Shown here piece after piece: positions 16,807-23,353 of a DNA stretch of 49,540 nucleotides. The stretch is taken from positions 1 to 49,540 of the forward strand of contig CAZECG010000017.1 in assembly GCA_964510535.1 (NCBI GenBank). The letters run 5' to 3'. Numbering within the stretch: position 1 is the stretch's first letter; each line of letters begins with the position of its first letter. A program made the position numbers and the translations under genes. The DNA comes from JAJPXC01 sp964510535. GTDB taxonomy: Bacteria > Bacteroidota > Bacteroidia > Bacteroidales > Muribaculaceae. Under the pieces are notes generated by a model. It was not told the origin of the DNA. It saw only the letters and a list, made by a program, of their open reading frames with translations, and made no database searches.

Positions 16807-17682
16807 TCAGTCGAGATAGCGGGCTGTCAAGCCTGAATATGCGTCAATGCGTCGGTCGCGGAGGAATGGCCACCAGCGGCGCACCTGTTCAGAGCGGTTC
16901 ATGTCGATGTCGACAATCGCTTCGGTTTCAGAGTCGGCGCTCGCCCGGAATAGGAATTCACCTTGCGGGCCGGCAACGAAGCTATTGCCCCAAAATGTTA
17001 TACCGCCTGTGCGTCGCGACGGGTCGGACTCATACCCCACGCGATTGACCGCTATGACAGGCAGGCCATTCGCAACGGCGTGTCCGCGTTGAACGGTCAC
17101 CCACGCTTCAAGTTGTCGTGCCTGTTCATCGGCTGTGTCAGTGCTTTCAGTGCCGATAGCAGTTGGATAGATGAGTATTTGTGCGCCTTTAAGAGCCATC
17201 AGTCGAGCACCTTCGGGATACCATTGGTCCCAGCAGACCATCACACCGAGCCGCCCGACAGATGTGTCGATTGGTTCAAATCCGATGTCGCCCGGGGTGA
17301 AGTAGAATTTCTCATAATATGCGGGGTCGTCGGGAATGTGCATTTTGCGGTATTTACCGGCTATTGAACCATCCTTTTCAAAGACTACGGCAGTGTTATG
17401 ATATAGTCCCGGAGCACGTCGCTCAAATATTGAAGTGACTATAACAGTGGCTGTTTCACGTGCGAGTGCGCTGTAAAACTCGATAGTCGGCGATTGTAGT
17501 GAAACGGCGAGGTCGCAGGCGTCAACCGATTCCTCTTGGCAGAAGTAAAGCGAGTCGTGAAGCTCTTGGTTGACTATTAACTCGGCACCATCTGCAGCGA
17601 GTTTTCTTATTTTATCGGCAAGTCTTGCACGGTTTCTATTGACATCGGCGGTGTTGTGCTGCTGTATTAATCCTACTTTCAT
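16807..17682 (-). CDS. aguB: N-carbamoylputrescine amidohydrolase
   Basis: A nitrilase-superfamily enzyme that hydrolyses N-carbamoylputrescine to putrescine, CO2 and ammonia. The catalytic triad is visible: E40 (VNQELHD), K113 (KYRKMHIP) and C150 (VMVCWDQWYPEGAR). The 291-residue length and the CWDQWYPE motif are typical of AguB. The specific substrate is supported by the adjacent agmatine deiminase gene, whose stop overlaps this start by four bases (ATGA), indicating tight coupling. The pair converts agmatine to putrescine. Confidence 0.95.
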   Translation of the reverse strand: MKVGLIQQHNTADVNRNRARLADKIRKLAADGAELIVNQELHDSLYFCQEESVDACDLAVSLQSPTIEFYSALARETATVIVTSIFERRAPGLYHNTAVVFEKDGSIAGKYRKMHIPDDPAYYEKFYFTPGDIGFEPIDTSVGRLGVMVCWDQWYPEGARLMALKGAQILIYPTAIGTESTDTADEQARQLEAWVTVQRGHAVANGLPVIAVNRVGYESDPSRRTGGITFWGNSFVAGPQGEFLFRASADSETEAIVDIDMNRSEQVRRWWPFLRDRRIDAYSGLTARYLD

Positions 17683-18740
17683 TTTATGACTGAGTTAGAT
17701 GTCTGCATTGTGGCGCAATGTAGTGAGCCGTGCTGTTTGATTAGCGCGCGGCAATCCACGGTCTTAATGTTATATCCGGGGAATGCTTTGGCTATCTGCT
17801 CCATGGCTCGACTGTCGTTGGCGGGCTGTCCGTAGATCGGCATTATCACTGACCTGGGTGTGACGAGGTAGTTGGCGTATGTTGCTGGGAGACGTAACCC
17901 GTCTTCGTCATATATAGGAGCGGGGAGCGGCAATGGTAGTAGTCGAAACCTTTCGCCATCGGCGTTAGTGAACTCTTCCAATTGCCGTTTCATTAGTTCC
18001 AATTCCTTGAATTGCGGGTCGTCGGCATCATCACAGGCTACAAAAAGGATGGTGTTAGCCGGGGCGAGCCTGGCTAAAGTGTCGATATGGCTGTCGGTGT
18101 CATCGCCAATTAGTGCGCCATGGTCGAGCCACAAGATTTTTCTGACGCCGAGACTATCTGATATGTAGGTCTCTATTTGCTGCCGTGTCATGCCTCCGTT
18201 ACGGTTGGGTGACATGAGGCAGCGCGTTGTTGTGAGAAGCGTTCCGCGACCATCACTCTCGATAGACCCGCCTTCAAGCACGAAACTGAGATGATTGATG
18301 TAATTGCCGCAGACGATGCCTGTTTGGTTATAAAGCAAGCCTGTGACCAGGTTGTCTTTGTCGGCGGCGAATTTCAACCCCCAGCCATTGAATTTGAAGT
18401 CGTTGAGTTCGCACAGCCCGTCTGAGGTCTCTGTTGTGATAAACCCATAGTCACGAATCCAGGTGTCGTTGGTAGGTATCTGCGCATATGATATGTTCTC
18501 TCGGTTCACTCCGGGTATTCCGGCTACTGAAAGAGAGTCTGCAATAAGGTCGGATGTGATGATAAGCAGTCGGCAATCGTCGGCAATAGCTTTGATTATC
18601 TCAAAATAGCACTCCCTTACTTCGTCGAGCATATATGCCCAGTCGGTAAGCGGGTGGGGGATAGTAATCATAACTGATTGATTCATCTCCCATTCGGCTG
18701 GCATTCGGCGCACCGAGGCATTATTATTTTTATTCGTCAT
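17679..18740 (-). CDS. aguA: Agmatine deiminase
   Basis: This peptidylarginine deiminase-fold enzyme converts agmatine to N-carbamoylputrescine and ammonia. Active-site elements are seen at D97 (TWIRDYGF), E156 (LEGGSIESDG), H218 (GDDTDSHIDTLAR) and the C-terminal nucleophile C342 (HGSLHCATM). The 353-residue length is normal. It feeds aguB directly downstream, and its start overlaps the end of a 77-residue acidic protein gene by 11 bases, so the three genes are probably one transcript. No arginine decarboxylase was seen in the window. Confidence 0.95.
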   Translation of the reverse strand: MTNKNNNASVRRMPAEWEMNQSVMITIPHPLTDWAYMLDEVRECYFEIIKAIADDCRLLIITSDLIADSLSVAGIPGVNRENISYAQIPTNDTWIRDYGFITTETSDGLCELNDFKFNGWGLKFAADKDNLVTGLLYNQTGIVCGNYINHLSFVLEGGSIESDGRGTLLTTTRCLMSPNRNGGMTRQQIETYISDSLGVRKILWLDHGALIGDDTDSHIDTLARLAPANTILFVACDDADDPQFKELELMKRQLEEFTNADGERFRLLPLPLPAPIYDEDGLRLPATYANYLVTPRSVIMPIYGQPANDSRAMEQIAKAFPGYNIKTVDCRALIKQHGSLHCATMQTSNSVIK

Positions 18741-18963
18741 AGTCGGTCAACGAGTCCCAAACTGAATCACGGGAATCCTTGTATTCTTCGGCAAAATCAA
18801 AAAAACCGTGTTTCTCAGTGCTGCCAACGGCTTCACACCAGTCTCGATACATCTCTTTGAGCCCGGGGTCTTCGGCAATCAACCTTTTGAACTCGGCCTC
18901 GGCAATGTCGATACTGTCGTGCTCGGCAAGCAAGGATTCAAATAATTCTGTTATATCGGTCAT
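18730..18963 (-). CDS. Small acidic protein upstream of agmatine deiminase
   Basis: A 77-residue acidic helical protein starting MTDITELFESLLAEHDSIDI, with no signal peptide or membrane helix. The central segment FKRLIAEDPGLKEMYRDWCE and the end DSVWDSLTDYDE suggest a compact cytosolic helical fold. I do not recognise a named family. Its stop lies inside the start of aguA (11-base overlap), implying translational coupling with the putrescine genes. That arrangement makes it a good coding candidate, but its function is unknown; the pairing may be a local Bacteroidales habit. Confidence 0.7.
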   Translation of the reverse strand: MTDITELFESLLAEHDSIDIAEAEFKRLIAEDPGLKEMYRDWCEAVGSTEKHGFFDFAEEYKDSRDSVWDSLTDYDE

Positions 18964-19043
18964 AATATCAGGTTGTTGAGATAGGTGTAGGTAAGCAAAA
19001 TCGCTAAAAAGTGTCGTAATGCGGGTTCAAAAATAATAAAAAG

Positions 19044-19068
19044 CCCGCCACTTTTGCAAGTGAGCGGG
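19044..19068 (-). terminator. Hairpin terminator after the secreted beta-sandwich protein gene
   Basis: On the minus strand CCCGCTCACTT pairs with AAGTGGCGGG around a short loop with one bulge, followed by CTTTTTATTATTTTT. This is a good intrinsic terminator for the gene ending at 19098. Confidence 0.8.
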
Positions 19069-19097
19069 TTATAATAAGTTAAATTCTATTTAAGTGC

Positions 19098-19934
19098 TTA
19101 TTTTACAAATACTTTAACGGTTTTGTCGCCTTGTTTGGCAATGTAAAGACCGTTAGTGGGGTTTTCGACGCGGACACCTTGAAGGTTGTAGTATTCAATA
19201 GCCTCGTTAGCGTTGAACTCGATATCCTCGACACCCGTGTTTTGTTTGAACGATACGATGAGGTTGTTGTAGTCCCAGGTAACATCCCATTTACCGGTCA
19301 AGCCGATGGATACATCGCCACCGTAGCCGACTTCACCGAGAGTTGCGGAGAATTGGCCATATTGGATAGATGCTGATGAATCAGTCGCTCCATACTGTTC
19401 GGCCCAATTTGCAGTTGAGATTTTGAAATTTTTTGTTCCTTCAGGAATGTCAAGGGCAATTAATTCATAAACTCCCTCTGTTTCAGTTTTTACAAACTCA
19501 TAGGTCTTGTCGCCCCAAACATCGTAATTTCCGCCAATGCCACAGATGTACCAGACTTTCTCAACCGCTTTTTTCTGGCCTGTGACGAGAAGTGTATTGT
19601 TGGTGGTGTCAAGAACTAACTTGGCATTTGTGATGGCATCCGCATCGAGGAAGTTGATATTGCCGCCTTTCGAGGTTGCGAGCGCAAAAGGGACACCTAA
19701 CTCAACTTTGCCTGAAACTGCACCAAATTCATTATCCCAAGTTCCGCTATTTATTTTGAAGTTGGTTGATAACTCAGCCATTTCAAGCTCGTATACACCG
19801 GCAGATTTTTCTGCGAATTTAGCCGCGGGGTCGGCGAGTGACCAACCATTGAAAGCACCAATCAGATACCAATCAGTGGCGTTAGCGGCTACAGCTATAC
19901 ATAGAGCTGTCAAAAAGAGGTAAAATTTTTTCAT
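19098..19934 (-). CDS. Secreted protein with two starch-binding-like modules and a conserved C-terminal tail
   Basis: Starting at the ATG at 19934, the 278-residue product has a signal peptide (MKKFYLFLTALCIAVAANA) and two tandem modules of about 95 residues. Module one runs from WYLIGAFNGWS through FKINSGTWDNEFGA, module two from WYICGIGGNYDVWG through FKISTANWAEQYGA. These look like the small beta-sandwich (SusE/SusF or CBM26-like) units that bind starch. The last 40 residues (EYYNLQGVRVENPTNGLYI, then KVFVK) are a tail seen at the end of many exported Bacteroidales proteins, related to type A sorting domains. No other polysaccharide-utilisation gene is nearby. Ligand binding is inferred. 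A longer start nine codons upstream is unlikely. Confidence 0.75.
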   Translation of the reverse strand: MKKFYLFLTALCIAVAANATDWYLIGAFNGWSLADPAAKFAEKSAGVYELEMAELSTNFKINSGTWDNEFGAVSGKVELGVPFALATSKGGNINFLDADAITNAKLVLDTTNNTLLVTGQKKAVEKVWYICGIGGNYDVWGDKTYEFVKTETEGVYELIALDIPEGTKNFKISTANWAEQYGATDSSASIQYGQFSATLGEVGYGGDVSIGLTGKWDVTWDYNNLIVSFKQNTGVEDIEFNANEAIEYYNLQGVRVENPTNGLYIAKQGDKTVKVFVK

Positions 19935-20015
19935 TAAATAAAATGATTTAAAAATTAACAATATGAGTGTTACAATGATATTTCTCTACGAATTTTCAAG
20001 TCATAATCTGTGTTG

Positions 20016-20023
20016 CAAAAGTA
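20016..20023 (-). promoter_or_regulatory. -7 box for the secreted beta-sandwich protein
   Basis: The minus strand reads TACTTTTG (TAnnTTTG) about 80 bases before the start at 19934, with an A/T-rich leader between. No TTTG at the standard distance. Confidence 0.4.
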
Positions 20024-20168
20024 GAGATATTTGTTTGAGATATAGTGCTATTAACAAAAAATAACTCAAATAACCTTATACATCGTGGAAATGGCGGGGT
20101 GGAATAAATGAACTGATGATTGGTAATGTTGTTTATATAGTATATGTTAAACTATTAAAACCATGCTT

Positions 20169-20765
20169 ATGAAAAAGGTATTAGCTCTTTGGGTAGTAGC
20201 CGCTTTATTGACGGCTTGCAGTCCCTATTCACTGGTTAACAGTGAGGTTTACAACAATGCTGACTTGCGGAGTTATCATACATTCCGTATAGTTACTCCC
20301 GATATGGGTAAGTTGCCGCTTGGAATGGAGATGGTTACCTACTATAACATTGCCGCCGCCATAAGAGAGCAGATGGTTGAACGAGGTTTTACAGAAAGTC
20401 CTGATTCGCCCCTGCTCATAAACATCGCTGTCACTACGCAACGCGAAATTCAGACTGAGCCTGCCATTCCGCCAGGATATTTTCCTTACAATGGCCCATA
20501 TTACCCCTATTGGGTGTACCCTCGTAGCTATTACTGGAGTAACTACTACTCAAACGCCCAGGTTATAACCGGAATCTACAAGGAGGGAGTCCTGACGATG
20601 GATATGGTCAATATTGACGAGAAGTTGCCGTTGTATTCGTCATCAGTTGCCACTATCATAAACAATGGACAGGGGCAATATCGAAATCTTGTTGGTATCG
20701 CAGAGGCTGTTCAGGTTTTGTTCTCAAAATTTCCGGTTCCGTTGCTACCCCAATATAAAAAATAA
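20169..20765 (+). CDS. DUF4136-like outer membrane lipoprotein
   Basis: The product (198 residues from the ATG at 20169; another ATG is two codons upstream) has a lipoprotein signal with the lipobox LLTAC, so it should be lipid-anchored at the cysteine near residue 18. The following region has the DUF4136 outline: an early YHTFRIV strand, a helix AAAIREQMVERGFTES, then LLINIAVTTQREI and a Tyr/Pro-rich loop, then GVLTMDMVNIDEKLPLYSS. Members are envelope lipoproteins of unknown role. The family call is from pattern memory and is moderately sure. The gene is followed by a hairpin at 20789-20823. Confidence 0.75.
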   Translation: MKKVLALWVVAALLTACSPYSLVNSEVYNNADLRSYHTFRIVTPDMGKLPLGMEMVTYYNIAAAIREQMVERGFTESPDSPLLINIAVTTQREIQTEPAIPPGYFPYNGPYYPYWVYPRSYYWSNYYSNAQVITGIYKEGVLTMDMVNIDEKLPLYSSSVATIINNGQGQYRNLVGIAEAVQVLFSKFPVPLLPQYKK

Positions 20766-20788
20766 GAGCGTATTAACGTATATTAACA

Positions 20789-20823
20789 AGACTGGTCCAT
20801 GAGTATTGCCCAGGGGCCAGTCT
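20789..20823 (+). terminator. Hairpin after the lipoprotein gene, overlapping the next promoter
   Basis: AGACTGGTCC (20789-20798) pairs with GGGCCAGTCT (20814-20823) with one mismatch and a 15-base loop. Its last base is also the first base of a -7 box TAATTTTG (20823-20830). Confidence 0.6.
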
Positions 20824-20830
20824 AATTTTG
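20823..20830 (+). promoter_or_regulatory. -7 box for the 72-residue protein gene
   Basis: TAATTTTG matches TAnnTTTG, 28 bases before the ATG at 20859. The right arm of the preceding hairpin runs into it. Confidence 0.45.
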
Positions 20831-20858
20831 CACTATAAGACAAATAAATCTCAATGTC

Positions 20859-21077
20859 ATGAATCAGGCTATAATCATCACGCCCCATGTGATTAACACT
20901 CTGAAGTCGTTACCAGAGCGGGAACGCTCGGCAATAACAGCGGCTTTGGCCGAGGAGATGATTCTCGGTGGTTGTCCCTCTCCATTATCGCCATATCAGC
21001 GTATGTTGTATTCGATTATACGTTTTTATGTGGAGCGCGACACAATGAAGTATAATGATGGAAGATGTTATGACTAA
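20859..21077 (+). CDS. Small uncharacterised cytosolic protein
   Basis: A 72-residue protein (MNQAIIITPHVINTLKSLPE at the start) with a mostly helical prediction: TPHVINTLKSLPERERSAITAALAEEMI is split across two helices, and YQRMLYSIIRFYVERDTMKY forms a third. It has no signal or membrane segment. It is bounded by its own -7 box upstream and a strong GC hairpin downstream (21109-21144), so it looks like an independent transcription unit. I recall proteins of this style as hypothetical conserved proteins in Bacteroidales but cannot name a family or function. Confidence 0.65.
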   Translation: MNQAIIITPHVINTLKSLPERERSAITAALAEEMILGGCPSPLSPYQRMLYSIIRFYVERDTMKYNDGRCYD

Positions 21078-21108
21078 ATAGTTAAAGTGTGTGCCGGGAT
21101 GTAACTAT

Positions 21109-21144
21109 ACCGCCCCGCAGTCTGGTCAAAGGCAGCGGGGCGGT
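21109..21144. terminator. Strong GC-rich hairpin between convergent genes
   Basis: ACCGCCCCGC (21109-21118) pairs perfectly with GCGGGGCGGT (21135-21144) around a 16-base loop. It lies between the 72-residue gene and the convergent htpG, and probably stops both transcripts. Confidence 0.75.
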
Positions 21145-21182
21145 GTCACTTTAGCTCTTATTGAGCTATTACTTTTGTGGCG

Positions 21183-23225
21183 TTATAGTAGAGAAACGGA
21201 GCGGCGAATATACTCGCTGAGGCCTGAGCCTTTCAATAAGCCGTTTCCGAGCAATGCGAGGTCGATGAGCTGTTTGACGAGGGGTTGACCTTTGGCGTAG
21301 TCGCTTACGGCAGTATCCTGTTGGTTGCGAAGTTCGTTCACTTCACCTTCGAGTTGAGAGGATTTCTTCGTGTCGTCATCGCTTAGCTTGCCGTCTTTGG
21401 CGTTATCGCGAATCGAAGTGATTTCGGCGTTCTTGGCCTCGATTTGCTCCTCGATTGGGGCAACGGTCGATTCGAGCGTCTTGGTGGCTTCGTCACGCAA
21501 CTTGACGATTAGCGGGTGGTCGGTGTTGACAATTAGGTTAAAACTGTCGGGAAGCTCTCCATAGAAGCTCATGCCCGGTTGCATGGCAGCCATGTCTTTC
21601 ATACGCCGCATATACTCGTTTTGAGTAATAACTATTGGTAAATCTTCTGACGACAGAGCTTCAAAAGCTACGAGGAACTGTGCTTTGTCAACCTCGGGGG
21701 TCTGAGACTTGAACAGGGTGGTCATTATGTTGCGCTGTACCGGCGTGAGGAGTACCTGCTTTTTGTTGTCCTTTGTTATGAGGTTGTCGATTACGTCGCT
21801 GTCGACGCGTACAAACTGTGATTTTTCCAACTTCTGTTCGAGTAATCCGATGAAGTGGCTGTCGAGCTGTCCGTCCATTAACAGAACGTCATAGCCTTTG
21901 TCGGTAGCGGCCTTGATGTAGTTGTACTGGGCAACAGGGTCGGTGGCGTATAGGTAGACGATGTTGCCATCTTTGTTGGTCTGTGCGGACTCAATCAGGG
22001 CTTTGTATTCTTCAAGAGTATAGTATTTGCCTTCGGTGTCTTTGAGCAGCATGAATTTCATTGCGGCTTCACGGAACTTATCGTCGGTCAGCATACCGTA
22101 TTCGATGAATATTTTGATGTCGTCCCATTTCTTCTCGTACTCGGCTCGGTCGGCTTTAAAGATGTCTTCAAGCCGAGAAGCGACTTTCTTGGTTATGTAT
22201 GACGATATTTTTTTGACTGCGCTGTCGCTTTGCAGATATGAGCGCGACACATTAAGCGGAATGTCGGGAGAATCAATCACGCCTTGGAGTAGCATAAGAA
22301 ATTCAGGAACGACACCCTCAACCGAATCAGTGACATAAACTTGGTTACAATAGAGTTGGATACGGTTTTTGGTTATGTCGAAGTTGTTTTTGATTTTAGG
22401 GAAGAACAGTATCCCCGTCAGAGTGAATGGATAGTCTACGTTTAGGTGTATCCAAAACAGAGGATCGTCTTGACCGGGGTACAAATCTTTATAGAATTTC
22501 AGATAATCCTCATCGGTGAGTTCGGCGGGTTTCTTCATCCAAGCCGGCTCAGTTATGTTTATGATGTTGTCGCGGTCGGTATCTACATATTTGCCGTCTT
22601 TCCATTCTTTGACTTTGCCCGAAATAACAGGAACAGGGAGGAAACGGCAATATTTTTTAAGTAGTGAGTCAATCTTATCCTGTTCAAGGAACTCTTTATC
22701 GTCATCATCGACATAGAGGATGATGTCGGTGCCGCGAGATTCCTTGGTTATCGGCTCCATAGAATACTCGGGCGAACCGTCGCATTCCCATTTAACGGCT
22801 TCAGCCCCCTCTTTATACGAGAGAGAGCGTATTTCGACTTTCTTGGCGATCATGAACGCCGAGTAGAATCCCAGGCCGAAATGGCCAATGATTGCGTTGG
22901 CGTTATCTTTGTATTGGGCGAGGAACTCTTCAGCCCCGGAGAATGCGATTTGGTTGATGTATTTATCGATGTCGTCGGCTGTCATGCCTATTCCATGGTC
23001 GCTGACGGTCAGAGTACCGGCTTCTTTGTCGGCAGTAACAGTAACATTCATCTCTCCGAGTTCTCCCTTGAATTCGCCGAACGAAGACAATGTCTTGAGT
23101 TTTTGGGTTGCGTCGATGGCGTTTGAGACAAGCTCGCGGAGGAAAATTTCGTGGTCGCTGTATAAAAATTTCTTGATAACGGGGAATATGTTTTCAGTGG
23201 TTACCCCGATTGTTCCTTTTTGCAT
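21183..23225 (-). CDS. htpG: Chaperone HtpG (Hsp90)
   Basis: HtpG is the bacterial Hsp90, an ATP-dependent dimeric chaperone. From the ATG at 23225 (MQKGTIGVTTENIFPVIKKF) the protein is 680 residues; the 19 extra residues of the longer frame are unlikely. The GHKL ATPase motifs are present: EIFLRELVSNAIDATQKL, DHGIGMTADD and GHFGLGFYSAFMIA, followed by the middle-domain FPKIKNNFDITKNRIQLYCN region. The gene follows clpC on the same strand, with a terminator-like hairpin between them (23271-23303), so it is probably transcribed separately. Both belong to proteostasis. Confidence 0.96.
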   Translation of the reverse strand: MQKGTIGVTTENIFPVIKKFLYSDHEIFLRELVSNAIDATQKLKTLSSFGEFKGELGEMNVTVTADKEAGTLTVSDHGIGMTADDIDKYINQIAFSGAEEFLAQYKDNANAIIGHFGLGFYSAFMIAKKVEIRSLSYKEGAEAVKWECDGSPEYSMEPITKESRGTDIILYVDDDDKEFLEQDKIDSLLKKYCRFLPVPVISGKVKEWKDGKYVDTDRDNIINITEPAWMKKPAELTDEDYLKFYKDLYPGQDDPLFWIHLNVDYPFTLTGILFFPKIKNNFDITKNRIQLYCNQVYVTDSVEGVVPEFLMLLQGVIDSPDIPLNVSRSYLQSDSAVKKISSYITKKVASRLEDIFKADRAEYEKKWDDIKIFIEYGMLTDDKFREAAMKFMLLKDTEGKYYTLEEYKALIESAQTNKDGNIVYLYATDPVAQYNYIKAATDKGYDVLLMDGQLDSHFIGLLEQKLEKSQFVRVDSDVIDNLITKDNKKQVLLTPVQRNIMTTLFKSQTPEVDKAQFLVAFEALSSEDLPIVITQNEYMRRMKDMAAMQPGMSFYGELPDSFNLIVNTDHPLIVKLRDEATKTLESTVAPIEEQIEAKNAEITSIRDNAKDGKLSDDDTKKSSQLEGEVNELRNQQDTAVSDYAKGQPLVKQLIDLALLGNGLLKGSGLSEYIRRSVSLL

Positions 23226-23270
23226 GATATTTTGAGTTTTAATGTTATATTCTATTAGAACAAATAGCAA

Positions 23271-23303
23271 AATAAATGCCACCCTTGTAGAGTGACATTT
23301 ATT
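23271..23303 (-). terminator. Hairpin terminator after clpC
   Basis: On the minus strand AATAAATGTCACTCT and AGGGTGGCATTTATT form a 15-pair stem, with two G-U wobbles and a three-base loop, followed by TTTGCTATTTGTT. On the plus strand the same positions would be C-A mismatches, so the structure favours minus-strand RNA, fitting clpC termination. Confidence 0.7.
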
Positions 23304-23353
23304 CTGAAATCATGTTAAAAATATCTGCCAAATTGACCGATGTAATATTGATG

